Source of the DNA: Henriciella algicola
GTDB taxonomy: Bacteria; Pseudomonadota; Alphaproteobacteria; Caulobacterales; Hyphomonadaceae
DNA length: 64,000 bases
Direction of reading: 5' to 3'
Assembly (NCBI RefSeq): GCF_003576245.1
Contig: NZ_QWGA01000008.1
Location: forward strand, 1-64,000
The notes beneath the pieces were generated by a model that was not told the DNA's origin, searched no databases, and saw only the letters and a program-made list of their open reading frames with translations. Positions 33,241 to 41,515 of the stretch are shown piece after piece. Position 1 is the stretch's first letter. Each line of letters begins with the position of its first letter. A program made the position numbers and the translations under genes.

Positions 33241-33903
33241 TTATGGAGCGCGGCTCGCAGAGCGGATATCGCGGTTTCGATTGGCCATCTGAACGCTCAC
33301 CACATAGGCCTTGTCAGACTGCATGCTTGCGAGGATCAGGCCGGCCTGGTCGCTGTCCATCAGGCGCAGGAAACCGGCAGCGAAATTCGGGTCCATCTGG
33401 TTGAAGATGGGCGCAGCCTGATCAGGCTTCATCGCGCTATACATTCGGGTGAGATGCTCGAGGTCAGCTTCAGCGTTCACCGTCATCTCTTCCCAGCGCG
33501 ACTCGACAGCCTGCTGAAGGGCGGAAAGCTCTTCAGCCTTCCGGCGAAGATCTGCCTCGCGGGCGCGAAGGTCGATCTCGCGTTGCTGGAAGTCGGCAGA
33601 GCGGGCCTGAAGCACACTCTGGTCGCTGGCAAGCGCGGCTGCGGCTTCTCCGGTGAGGCAGAATTCAGACGGAAGACCTTCCATCGGCTCAGTCGATACG
33701 GTCGAGGTAGCTGGTTCGCCATTCGACGCTGCAGCCGGCTGCGAAACGGGTGTGGCAGGACTTGCGGCGGCTTCGACCGCTGCGGCTGGAGGAGACGTGT
33801 TCTCCGCCGATGCCAGCGTGTCAGGCAGGATGCGCACAACGCCGCCCACGGTGAACAGAACACCGAGCGTGATCAGAACATGTGTGTGCGCTTTTCCGGC
33901 CAT
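33241..33903 (-). CDS. MotE-like flagellar protein
   Basis: 220 residues. One N-terminal membrane span or signal (THVLITLGVLFTVGGVVRIL), an Ala/Pro-rich linker, a coiled coil (residues about 95-150, rich in READLRRKAEELSALQQAVE), and a C-terminal MgtE_N-like helical domain (LTRMYSAMKPDQAAPIFNQM, MDPNFAAGFLRLMDSDQAGL). This is the layout of MotE, described in Sinorhizobium as a periplasmic chaperone for the motility protein MotC. It is last in the fliL-coiled-coil-motE minus-strand run at the edge of the flagellar locus. Confidence 0.72.
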   Translation of the reverse strand: MAGKAHTHVLITLGVLFTVGGVVRILPDTLASAENTSPPAAAVEAAASPATPVSQPAAASNGEPATSTVSTEPMEGLPSEFCLTGEAAAALASDQSVLQARSADFQQREIDLRAREADLRRKAEELSALQQAVESRWEEMTVNAEADLEHLTRMYSAMKPDQAAPIFNQMDPNFAAGFLRLMDSDQAGLILASMQSDKAYVVSVQMANRNRDIRSASRAP

Positions 33904-33917
33904 TGAGCGTTCAGGTC

Positions 33918-34412
33918 CTAATTATGGCTCTGGGTGACCCAGGCTTCTTCATCTTCGAAGAGAAAATCGCCGCTGCGCGCAGCTTTCTTTAGCCGATCCT
34001 GGCGCGCGCGCATTTCTTCAATAAGTTGTTCGAGACCGCCTTCGGACCCGGCGGGCATTTTTGCAGGGGCTGTCTCGCGCGCCGGTTCTTCATAGGTCGC
34101 GGCAGTGCGTGCGGGGCGGCGCGGGGCGCTATCTTCCGCGCGTTCAATCAGCGCTTCCAGACGATCGCAAGTCGCGTCGGCCTCTTTCATCATCTTGCTG
34201 AGCCGGGCGGCAAGCTCACCAGCCTGATTGCGGGTTTCCGTGGTCGCCGAAGAAACGGCCGACACCGATTTGGTCATCGCCATGATGGTGGCGCCGAGGC
34301 CGTCCCGGGTGTCCTGAAGCGACTTTAGCCTGCGCGACAGCTGCACGCAGTAGATGCACGCTGCGAGCGAGACGAGGAAAAGCGCAAGGTCAGTGATCTG
34401 AAATTCTGGCAT
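33918..34412 (-). CDS. Flagellar-locus membrane coiled-coil protein (DUF6468-like)
   Basis: 164 residues. N-terminal span DLALFLVSLAACIYCVQLSR followed by a long predicted coiled coil (SLQDTRDGLGATIMAMTKSV; GELAARLSKMMKEADATCDR) and a basic/acidic tail ending DFLFEDEEAWVTQSHN. Proteins of this build occur between fliL/fliM and motE in alphaproteobacterial flagellar operons; from memory they are named DUF6468. Function unknown. Spacing is 3 bases to fliL and 14 to motE, so the three are one operon. Confidence 0.65.
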   Translation of the reverse strand: MPEFQITDLALFLVSLAACIYCVQLSRRLKSLQDTRDGLGATIMAMTKSVSAVSSATTETRNQAGELAARLSKMMKEADATCDRLEALIERAEDSAPRRPARTAATYEEPARETAPAKMPAGSEGGLEQLIEEMRARQDRLKKAARSGDFLFEDEEAWVTQSHN

Positions 34413-34415
34413 GCG

Positions 34416-34928
34416 CTACCTCAACATGAATTCGGTTATCAGGACGCCGCGAGCGCGCTCTGCGCCAAGGACGAGTTCGGCGCGGCGGGAAAGCTGTTCC
34501 TTCAGGTCCGGATAGAAGGCTTCGGCTTCGAAGTCGGAAACATCGATGGCGCGCAGATAGGTAAGGAAGGCATCCTGCAGCATGGGAGACGCCGCCTGAA
34601 CGGCCTCCACTTCGGCAGCTGGCGTCATCACGACAGCGTTGACCTTAACGTATCGCGCATTGGCCCCATCACCGACCGTGATGAGCATGTCTTCAAGCTC
34701 GACATAGCCGGTGTCGGCGCTCGCCAGCGGGGGCGGTCCTTCAGCATGTGTCGTGACCGCGCAAGCGGCCGATTCGGACTCACCGGAGGGCGCGAGAAAA
34801 TAGACAACGCCGAATGCTGCGGCGCCACAAATGACAGCAATAATTGCAGAACTTACAAGGAGGTTGCCGCCGCTTTCGGCGGGCGCGGCATCATCTGCGT
34901 TCGGATTGCGGGCGTTATCAGCGGCCAT
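34416..34928 (-). CDS. fliL: Flagellar basal body-associated protein FliL
   Basis: 170 residues from MAADNARNPNADD (ribosome site GAGAGGGGCAG); an upstream 31-codon extension is rejected. One membrane span LLVSSAIIAVICGAAAFGVV, then the periplasmic FliL domain (YVELEDMLITVGDGANARYV, VKVNAVVMTPAAEVE, ending GVLITEFMLR). FliL rings surround the stator and help torque or stator engagement. Divergent from fliF; the shared 135-base gap holds a CtrA-like box and a dyad. A second FliL-family gene lies at 51613. Confidence 0.85.
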   Translation of the reverse strand: MAADNARNPNADDAAPAESGGNLLVSSAIIAVICGAAAFGVVYFLAPSGESESAACAVTTHAEGPPPLASADTGYVELEDMLITVGDGANARYVKVNAVVMTPAAEVEAVQAASPMLQDAFLTYLRAIDVSDFEAEAFYPDLKEQLSRRAELVLGAERARGVLITEFMLR

Positions 34929-34979
34929 CTGCCCCTCTCGGCAATGCATCATTCCACACCGCTGCTTTAGTAAATCCCC

Positions 34980-34996
34980 GGTAAAGGAAGCGTTAA
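34980..34996 (-). promoter_or_regulatory. CtrA-like box in the fliL/fliF divergent promoter region
   Basis: Read on minus: TTAA-CGCTTCC-TTTACC, one mismatch from TTAA-N7-TTAAC. It lies between the divergent fliL and fliF starts. In Caulobacter the fliF and fliL class II promoters are CtrA targets, so position supports the call. Confidence 0.45.
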
Positions 34997-35022
34997 TGAT
35001 TTCGCCCGATTTATTAATCATT
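34995..35022. promoter_or_regulatory. Inverted repeat upstream of fliF
   Basis: AATGATT (34995-35001) and AATCATT (35016-35022) form a perfect 7-bp dyad with a 14-base centre, 42 bases upstream of the fliF ATG and beside the CtrA-like box. Could bind a flagellar regulator; unproven. Confidence 0.3.
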
Positions 35023-35063
35023 CCATCTGGAGCGCTTTTCAGAAGCCGGGGCTGATATCCGCT

Positions 35064-36584
35064 ATGAAATTTCTTGAGACCTTGAGATCCTTGCCGCCAA
35101 GCCGCCAGCTTGCCCTCGCGGCGGCGGTGCTTGGTGTCATCTTTGCGATGGTGTTCCTCGTCCAGGGCGCGATGAGCGAACCCAAATCGCTTCTCTACTC
35201 AAAGCTGGAGCCAGCGACCGCCGGTGAGGTGATCGAAGAACTGGAACAGCGCGGCATCGACTATGAGCTGCGCGGCGACTCGATCTTCATCGCGCAGAGC
35301 CAGCGCGACCAGGTTCGCTATGCGCTCGCCCGCCAGGGCCTGCCGCAGCAATCGGTCCAAGGCTATGAGCTGCTCGACGATGTGAACGGCTTTTCGGTAA
35401 CGTCTGAGATGTACAATGCCGCCTATTGGCGCGCGAAGGAGGGCGAGCTGACGCGCACCATCCTCGCAATAGACGGCGTATCGGCAGCGCGTGTCCATAT
35501 CGGCGCGAGCCTCGGTTCTGGCTTTGCCCGCTCGCAGACGCCGCAGACGGCATCCGTTACGCTCAGCACGGCCCATGACCTTTCGCCAGGTCAGGCCGAA
35601 GCAATCCAGTTTCTCGTCGCACTGGCCGTTGCCGGTCTCGCGCCGGAAGATGTCGCCGTGATCGATCCGGTAAAGGGCGTCATTGCCGGTCCGAACGTGG
35701 CGAAGGCCTCCCAGCCGTCGATTGCCGCCGACAATCAGGCGACCATGCTGGAAGACAAGATCATGCGGCTGATTGAAGCCCGCGTTGGCGCAGGCAATGC
35801 GCGCGTTTCGGTCAGCGTCGATGTGAACCGCCAGCGCCAGACCATTTCTGAACGTACCGTCGACCCGGAATCGCGGATCGTCCGCAGCCGTACGACAAAT
35901 GATGTCAGCGAAACCAGCGCAGGAACGAGCGGGGCGCTCAGCGCGGCCAGCAACCTTCCACAGGGCACGGCTGGCGGCGAGGGCAATTCCAGCACGATGC
36001 GCAACTCGACCGAGAGCATCAATTACGAATTCAATGAGCGGCGCACCGAAACTGAACTCTTGCCCGGACAGGTGGAGCGTATCTCTATTGCGGTGCTGCT
36101 CAATGAAGATGCGCTGGTTCAGGAAGGGCTCGACCCAGCGGCTGCTCAAGCGGCTGCGCAGGAAATCCTGAGCGACTTCGAGCAACTTATCCTGTCAGGT
36201 GCCGGTCTCAACACTGCGCGCGGTGACACGCTGACCGTAGAGCTCATGCCTTTCCAGGTGGCCGAGGTCGCCGAGATGATGTCGGCACCAAGCATGGTTG
36301 AGACGCTGGTGCAGAACTATTTCTGGTCCGGTCTGCAGGCGGTGCTGCTTGGTCTGGTCGTCATCGTTCTTGGCCTCGGCGTGGTTCGCCCGCTCCTGTC
36401 TCAGAAGAAGCTGGAAACCGCTGCGCTCGAAGGGCCAGTGCCGGGTGACGCCGACACTGCGAGTGAGGAGTCGCCGGACCCATTCGTCTATCTCTCCGAC
36501 TATACACGTGAGCGCCCGGACGAGGCTGTTGCCCTGCTGCAGTCCTGGCTGAGCGAGGACAGAAAGGCCGCGGTAAATGAGTAG
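35064..36584 (+). CDS. fliF: Flagellar MS-ring protein
   Basis: 506 residues, forming the MS ring in the inner membrane on which the switch and export gate assemble. N-terminal span LALAAAVLGVIFAMVFLVQG, ring-building motifs (LLYSKLEPATAGEVIEELEQ, YALARQGLPQQSVQGYELLD, ARVHIG), a low-complexity Ser/Ala/Gly beta-collar region, second span AVLLGLVVIVLGLGVVRPLL (near 430-455), and a cytoplasmic tail ending in an acidic FliG-binding helix (DEAVALLQSWLSEDRKAAVN). Shorter than the roughly 550 residues of enterics but normal for this class. The stop overlaps the next gene by 8 bases. Confidence 0.95.
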   Translation: MKFLETLRSLPPSRQLALAAAVLGVIFAMVFLVQGAMSEPKSLLYSKLEPATAGEVIEELEQRGIDYELRGDSIFIAQSQRDQVRYALARQGLPQQSVQGYELLDDVNGFSVTSEMYNAAYWRAKEGELTRTILAIDGVSAARVHIGASLGSGFARSQTPQTASVTLSTAHDLSPGQAEAIQFLVALAVAGLAPEDVAVIDPVKGVIAGPNVAKASQPSIAADNQATMLEDKIMRLIEARVGAGNARVSVSVDVNRQRQTISERTVDPESRIVRSRTTNDVSETSAGTSGALSAASNLPQGTAGGEGNSSTMRNSTESINYEFNERRTETELLPGQVERISIAVLLNEDALVQEGLDPAAAQAAAQEILSDFEQLILSGAGLNTARGDTLTVELMPFQVAEVAEMMSAPSMVETLVQNYFWSGLQAVLLGLVVIVLGLGVVRPLLSQKKLETAALEGPVPGDADTASEESPDPFVYLSDYTRERPDEAVALLQSWLSEDRKAAVNE

Positions 36585-37173
36585 AGCTGTCTTTGCCAGA
36601 TTCCCCAATTTCGATTCCGTGCATGCGGGGGCGCCCGTCGCAACGGCAGCGCCAGCCCCCAATCCGCGTGACCGACTTGTGGAGCTTGAGCAAGCCCATG
36701 AGCGCGAAATGGAAAAGCGCAGGCGCGAGCAGGATACCCAGTTCAGCCGCCAGATGGGCGAAGTTCAGCTCATTCTCGACTCGCTCGCCGGCAAGGTCGA
36801 GAAGATCGAAGCGGATGCACGCCGTCAGACAGCAGCGTCGATTGCGGCCATCGCAGAGCGACTTTTCCCGAAACTCGCCCGGCGGTTCCTCGCTGAGGAG
36901 ATTGCCCTCCACCTGGAAAAGATGATCCCGCCCGGTGAGGTCTGCATTGACATAAAGGCCGAACCACATCTGGCTGAGCAGCTGTACGAAACAATCCAGC
37001 GTTCCGCCCAGCTGGCCGACATCTGCAACGTGATACCGCAGGAAGATGCCTGCGGAAGCCGGGTCGATGTCAGCTGGAAAAGCGGCGGTCTGGATTTCGA
37101 CTTTGATGGTCTGCTGGAGGCCTGCATTGGCCACCTGCGCAGCGAGCGGCCGAGTGAACAGGAGAGTGGGTGA
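36577..37173 (+). CDS. fliH: FliH/FlbE-like export ATPase regulator
   Basis: 198 residues. N-terminal charged coiled coil (DRLVELEQAHEREMEKRRRE) and a C-terminal alpha/beta domain (FLAEEIALHLEKMIPPGEVC; IKAEPHLAEQLYETI; CGSRVDVSWKSGGLDFDFDG, where V-x-W and the acidic end are FliH-like). FliH holds the FliI ATPase and docks it to FliN at the C ring. Lies between fliF and fliN where Caulobacter has flbE (fliH). Sequence is divergent so the name rests partly on position. Confidence 0.75.
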   Translation: MSRAVFARFPNFDSVHAGAPVATAAPAPNPRDRLVELEQAHEREMEKRRREQDTQFSRQMGEVQLILDSLAGKVEKIEADARRQTAASIAAIAERLFPKLARRFLAEEIALHLEKMIPPGEVCIDIKAEPHLAEQLYETIQRSAQLADICNVIPQEDACGSRVDVSWKSGGLDFDFDGLLEACIGHLRSERPSEQESG

Positions 37174-37496
37174 TGGCAAATCCTGAGGTTCAGCCAACTA
37201 GTGACGAGAGTGAAGACCGGCGAGATACCTCTCCGGTCAATCAGTTTCGCCGCGCGATCTATGGCGTCCCCGTTACCCTGACCGTATCCGTCGGCCAGCG
37301 CCGCCTCAGCGTACAGGAAGTGCTGGACCTCACGCCTGACTCTGTCATCGCGCTCGACTCGCGCATTGAAGACCCGGTCCGCCTGATGGTCGATGACAAG
37401 CTCATCGCACGGGGTGAACTGGTCGAGACCGACAATGGCGGCATTGCCGTCAAGATCACTGAAATTGCGGAAGAGGCTGATGCTTCTGAAGGCTAG
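37173..37496 (+). CDS. fliN: Flagellar motor switch protein FliN
   Basis: 107 residues from the ATG at 37173 (a GTG one codon earlier is an alternative; ribosome site GGAGAG). SpoA domain: VPVTLTVSVGQRRLSVQEVL, DLTPDSVIALDSRIEDPVRL, VDDKLIARGELVETDNGGIA, VKITEI. Forms the lower C ring and a docking site for FliH-FliI. The N-terminal 30 residues are polar and variable. Start overlaps the fliH stop, end overlaps fliP by 17 bases. Confidence 0.93.
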   Translation: MANPEVQPTSDESEDRRDTSPVNQFRRAIYGVPVTLTVSVGQRRLSVQEVLDLTPDSVIALDSRIEDPVRLMVDDKLIARGELVETDNGGIAVKITEIAEEADASEG

Positions 37497-38259
37497 GGAT
37501 AGCGGACTGATCCTGCGTCTTGCCAGCCTGATTGCCTTTGCCCTGATCCTTGGCTTTGCAGCGCACGCGCAGGAAGCTGGCGAGGCGGGCGCGGCGCTGG
37601 ATGCGGTGCTGGGTCAGGACGGCGAAGGCGGGCTGAGCGGCACCGTCATTATCCTGTTCCTTGTCGTGACGGTGCTCAGCCTCGTGCCGGGCCTCGCCAT
37701 GATGGTGACCTGCCTGCCATTCCTGGTCATCGTGTTTTCATTCATCCGGCAGGCGCTTGGCGTTCAGCAGGCCCCGCCGAACATGATGCTGATGGCGCTC
37801 GCCATCTTCCTGACCTTCTTCATCATGGAGCCGACCTTCACGCAGGCCTGGGCCGATGGTGTCTCGCCCTATATTGACGGCGCCATCGATGAAGAAACGG
37901 CCTGGCAGCTGACCACAGATCCGTTCCGCACCTTCATGACCGCACGCGTTGAGCCGGGCACGATCACCGTTCTGGGCGATGCGCTCAACCGGCCTGTGGT
38001 CGAAGGCGAAGAGCCAGCCTTCTCGATGCTGGCGACGGGGTTCATGCTTTCTGAAATAAAACATGCATTTCAGATCGGATTTGTAATCTTTCTTCCATTT
38101 CTTGTTATTGATCTCGTCGTAGCGTCAGTCCTCATGGCCGTCGGCATGATGATGGTTCCGCCAACCGTCGTGTCGCTGCCGTTCAAGATCGGATTTTTCG
38201 TGCTGGCCGATGGCTGGCTGAAGATCACCGAGGCACTGGTAAGAGGATACGCCGGATGA
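37480..38259 (+). CDS. fliP: Flagellar export gate protein FliP
   Basis: 259 residues from MLLKARDSGLIL, with a cleavable signal (ASLIAFALILGFAAHAQEAG) as usual for FliP. Core segments: VVTVLSLVPGLAMMVTCLPF, VIVFSFIRQALGVQQAPPN, MALAIFLTFFIMEPTF, GFMLSEIKHAFQIGFVIFLP, FLVIDLVVASVLMAVGMMMV and PPTVVSLPFKIGFFVLADGW. Forms the FliP5FliQ4FliR1 gate in the MS ring. The fliO gene that usually precedes fliP is not seen. Overlaps fliN and fliG, so strongly coupled. Confidence 0.96.
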   Translation: MLLKARDSGLILRLASLIAFALILGFAAHAQEAGEAGAALDAVLGQDGEGGLSGTVIILFLVVTVLSLVPGLAMMVTCLPFLVIVFSFIRQALGVQQAPPNMMLMALAIFLTFFIMEPTFTQAWADGVSPYIDGAIDEETAWQLTTDPFRTFMTARVEPGTITVLGDALNRPVVEGEEPAFSMLATGFMLSEIKHAFQIGFVIFLPFLVIDLVVASVLMAVGMMMVPPTVVSLPFKIGFFVLADGWLKITEALVRGYAG

Positions 38260-39359
38260 GCGAGGCTGCGACGAGGCCCGGATCGAACGTTACCCAGATG
38301 CGCGCCCGTGCAGGCGCTGCACCGGGTAAGGCTGGCGCGATTCCGCCGGCACGGCGGGCGGCTGTCGTTATTGCGATGCTTGGCGAGCAGGCTGCGCGTC
38401 CAATCGTCGAGAAGCTGGACAATGCCTCGCTCGCGCAGGTCGCCAATGAGCTAGAGGCCGTTTCCTATCTCGGCCGCGAAGAGCTGACCGAAATCGTCAT
38501 GGACTTCCTGCAGGCGCTACGCGCCACCAATGGCTCATTCCGGGGTGGGCGTGAACGCGCGCGTGAGATCGTTTCAAGCTTCCTCGATGAAAATCGCGCT
38601 GACATTGTTTTCGGCAATGTCGAAATGCCGAAACCTCAGCCCGTTTCCAAGTCCAGCGATGTCTGGACGCGCCTTGAAGCGCGAAAGCCAGCCGTCGTGG
38701 CTGCCTATCTTTCGCGGCTCACAGCGAACATCAGCGCGATTATCCTGCGCAAGCTGGACGTGGCCTTTGCGTCGGAAGTTGTTGGTCATCTTCAGGAGCC
38801 GATGCTGGACAGCACGATTGGCTATCTGGTTGGCGGCGAAGATGTCGATAGCGAGATCGAGGATGTCGTTGCCCAGATGGTTGAGATCGAATTTCTCAAT
38901 CAGGTTCAGACGACGGAGAGCGAAGGAAACGCCAACGCCGAGTCGGTTGGCGAGCTCCTCAGCCTGCTGCCGAACCATACGCGGGCGCGTATCATGTCCT
39001 TCATCCGCACTGAGCATGAAGACAAATTCGAGAGCATCGAGAAAGTCATGTTCACGATCGAAGGCCTGCCAGAAATCCTGGCGCGCCAGTCGGTGCCTGT
39101 CGTGTTCAAGGAGCTGGGCGAGGATACGCTTGTGCCGGTTCTCGCGACCCTGACCGGCCCTGCGCAACGCGTGCAGGACTACCTGCTGGAGAACATCTCT
39201 TCACGCCTTGCGGTACAGTATCGCGACTCGCTGTCAGACCCGAACCGCACGCCGGTCGAAGACCCGGATGCGACGCAGCGCACCTTCCTGACGACTCTGA
39301 TGTCGATGAAGCGCCGCGGGCTTATCACGCTGGAAAAGGCGCCGGCGAAGGCAGGCTAG
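38256..39359 (+). CDS. fliG: Flagellar motor switch protein FliG
   Basis: 367 residues. N-terminal domain (ARRAAVVIAMLGEQAARPIV), middle domain with repeated armadillo helices (PAVVAAYLSRLTANISAIIL; ALDVAF-like turn as KLDVAFASEVV), and C-terminal torque helix (FTIEGLPEILARQSVPVVFK, the charged helix near KELGEDTLVPVLATLTGPAQ). Links MS ring to C ring and contacts MotA. Four-base ATGA overlap with fliP. In Caulobacter fliG follows fliF directly; here it is last in the run. Confidence 0.9.
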   Translation: MSEAATRPGSNVTQMRARAGAAPGKAGAIPPARRAAVVIAMLGEQAARPIVEKLDNASLAQVANELEAVSYLGREELTEIVMDFLQALRATNGSFRGGRERAREIVSSFLDENRADIVFGNVEMPKPQPVSKSSDVWTRLEARKPAVVAAYLSRLTANISAIILRKLDVAFASEVVGHLQEPMLDSTIGYLVGGEDVDSEIEDVVAQMVEIEFLNQVQTTESEGNANAESVGELLSLLPNHTRARIMSFIRTEHEDKFESIEKVMFTIEGLPEILARQSVPVVFKELGEDTLVPVLATLTGPAQRVQDYLLENISSRLAVQYRDSLSDPNRTPVEDPDATQRTFLTTLMSMKRRGLITLEKAPAKAG

Positions 39360-39410
39360 GGCAGCAACGGGCGAACCATCACCCGGGCGTCTCTCGTCTG
39401 ACCGAGTTGT

Positions 39411-40523
39411 TTACTGGACAATCAGGTCAGCGTGCAGGGCGCCTGCCGCTTTCATCGTCCGGATGATGTCGCCCATTTCCTGTGGGGACACGCCGAGCGC
39501 ATTGAGGCCTGCGATCAGCTGCGAGAGCGTCACATTAGCGTCGAGCGTTGCGATGTTGCGCGTGCCGGTCTGACCGATTTCGATCTGCGAACGGGGCAGG
39601 ACGATCGACTCGCCATCGGCAAACGGGTTTGGCTGCGAGACAACAGGTGTTTCGGTCACTTTGATCGAAATATCGCCTTGAGCGATGGCCACACGCGAAA
39701 TGGTGACATCCTTGCCAAGGACGATGGTGCCGGACTGCTCATCAATCACGATGCGGGCAGGCACAGCGACTTCAATTGGCAGGTTCTCGATGCTGGCGAG
39801 GACGCGAGAGGGTGAACCTTGGAGACTGCGCAGGTCGATATCGACGGTGCCCGGGTCGCGCGTGTAGGCGACGGGAGAGCCAATCGCGGCATTGATCGTA
39901 TCTTCGATGCGGGCCGCCGTGGTGAAGTCTGGTTCGCGAAGGGCCAGGACCAGCGAGTTGCGGTCATTGAACTGGTAGGGGATCTCGCGCTCAACGCGCG
40001 CGCCGTTCGGGATGGCGCCCTGCGTTGGCGTGCCGCGACGGGCACGTGCGCCGTCTGCCTTCACGTCGATGCCAGAGACCACGATGCTGCCCTGAGCGAC
40101 GGCGTAGACTTCATTGTCAGCGCCCTTGAGGGGCGTGAGCACCAGCGTGCCGCCTTCAAGGCTTTCGGCATCGCCGATGGAAGCCACTGAAATGTCCAGC
40201 GTCGAGCCGTTGCGGGCAAAGGATGGCAGTGTCGCGGTGACGAGCACAGCAGCGACATTGTCCGGCTTGATGTCCTCGCCCTGCACGTTCACGCCGAGGC
40301 GCTCAAGCATGTAGGTGAGCGAATCCTCGGTGAAGGGGGAGTTTCGCACCGAGTCGCCAGTGCCGTTGAGGCCGACCACGATGCCGTAGCCGATCAGGTC
40401 GTTCTGACGTACGCCTTCGACGTCGACCACATCGCGGATCCGGGTCTGCGCGTCGGCTTGCAGGGCAGGCGGAGAGGTAATGGCGAGCGCTGCGAGGGCG
40501 AGAAGAGCGAGGATCGGCTTCAT
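39411..40523 (-). CDS. flgI: Flagellar P-ring protein
   Basis: 370 residues with signal peptide MKPILALLALAALAITSPPA, cleaved near LQADAQ. Mature start TRIRDVVDVEGVRQNDLIGY GIVVGLNGTGDS is the FlgI signature (split here by a space only for length), followed by SFARNGSTLDISVASIGDAE and VVSQPNPFADGES. Forms the peptidoglycan-layer bushing around the rod. Last of motB-flgE-flgK-flgL-flgI; 4 bases from flgL. Convergent with fliG; the 51-base gap holds no obvious terminator. Confidence 0.95.
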   Translation of the reverse strand: MKPILALLALAALAITSPPALQADAQTRIRDVVDVEGVRQNDLIGYGIVVGLNGTGDSVRNSPFTEDSLTYMLERLGVNVQGEDIKPDNVAAVLVTATLPSFARNGSTLDISVASIGDAESLEGGTLVLTPLKGADNEVYAVAQGSIVVSGIDVKADGARARRGTPTQGAIPNGARVEREIPYQFNDRNSLVLALREPDFTTAARIEDTINAAIGSPVAYTRDPGTVDIDLRSLQGSPSRVLASIENLPIEVAVPARIVIDEQSGTIVLGKDVTISRVAIAQGDISIKVTETPVVSQPNPFADGESIVLPRSQIEIGQTGTRNIATLDANVTLSQLIAGLNALGVSPQEMGDIIRTMKAAGALHADLIVQ

Positions 40524-40527
40524 CAGA

Positions 40528-41514
40528 TCACCTTAGGAAGTTCATGAGGCTGAGCTGCGAAAGTCTTGCGGTCAGCATGTAAGAGGCTTCGAGGCTCGCC
40601 TCGAGGGCTTTAAGTTCTGCGGCGGCTTCATACTGGTCGCGGGACGTCATTCCCTCCAGCAGACTGTTCACGACCAGCCGCTCCTTGGCCAGGCTGTCGA
40701 GACCTGTTGCAACGCGCTCCTGAAGGATGCCGTTAGCGGCGCGCAACTGGGTCAGTGCAGCATCAGCCTGCACCAGGCTGTCAGCCGATGCGGAGATGAC
40801 GTCAAGGGTTTCGGAGGTTGCGAGATTGTCGAGGCCATCGCCTGGGCCGGCCATCGCTAGCACGCCGAGATTGCGAAGCGTCTGTAGGATGGCGGGGTCA
40901 AGGCCTGTGACAGCGTCGCCGTCAGAGCTGGTCTTCGCGCCGCGATAGAAGCTGTTTGCGAAGTCGCCCGTATCCAGATCAAAATAGGCGTCGAGCCGCG
41001 TGTTGAAGTCCGCCTTGTCGGTGGCTGCGTCCGCGATCGCGCGCAGGTCCGCCATGAAGTCATCAGGTGACCCGAAGGGTGCCTTGTCGGTCGCATCCCC
41101 GGAAAACAGGAAGCGTTCGCCGTGGCGTGAATTGAGAGCAATCAGGGCCCCGTCGAGTTGAGCGCGCGCATCCTGTGCAAGTGCTGTTCGTTCTACGGGT
41201 GAACCTGCGCTCAGGCTGTCGAGCGCGCGCACTGAAATCTCGGCGAGGCCTTCCTGCATGCGCGAAAGGCTTTGCTGTGTGATATCGAGGCGGCTTTCGC
41301 GCAGTTGCAGCAGGCTCGTGTCGCGGTCAATCTTGTTGAGCGCGTCATTCGCGACCATCGCTCTGCCGATCTGTCCAGAGAGGTGGGCGGTCGGGTCGGC
41401 GGTACGCCCAGTGACAGCTTCGCTCGATGTCCGGTCGATCCGGTCACGAATTGACTGAATGTCACGGCTGAGCTGCGTCGTGATCGAGTTCGCAAGATAG
41501 GACTTGTTGATCAT
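40528..41514 (-). CDS. flgL: Hook-filament junction protein FlgL
   Basis: 328 residues; flagellin-like N- and C-terminal helices (SITTQLSRDIQSIRDRIDRT; ASLEASYMLTARLSQLSLMN) flanking a short variable middle, with RFLFSGDATDKAPF after the first third as in FlgL. It joins FlgK to the filament. One base separates it from the flgK stop, so the two are translated together. Length close to enteric FlgL (317). Confidence 0.9.
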   Translation of the reverse strand: MINKSYLANSITTQLSRDIQSIRDRIDRTSSEAVTGRTADPTAHLSGQIGRAMVANDALNKIDRDTSLLQLRESRLDITQQSLSRMQEGLAEISVRALDSLSAGSPVERTALAQDARAQLDGALIALNSRHGERFLFSGDATDKAPFGSPDDFMADLRAIADAATDKADFNTRLDAYFDLDTGDFANSFYRGAKTSSDGDAVTGLDPAILQTLRNLGVLAMAGPGDGLDNLATSETLDVISASADSLVQADAALTQLRAANGILQERVATGLDSLAKERLVVNSLLEGMTSRDQYEAAAELKALEASLEASYMLTARLSQLSLMNFLR

Positions 41515-41515
41515 C

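Noticed and set aside
35199-36185. 328-codon minus-strand frame inside fliF
   Set aside because: Antisense shadow of fliF; no ribosome site or domain.
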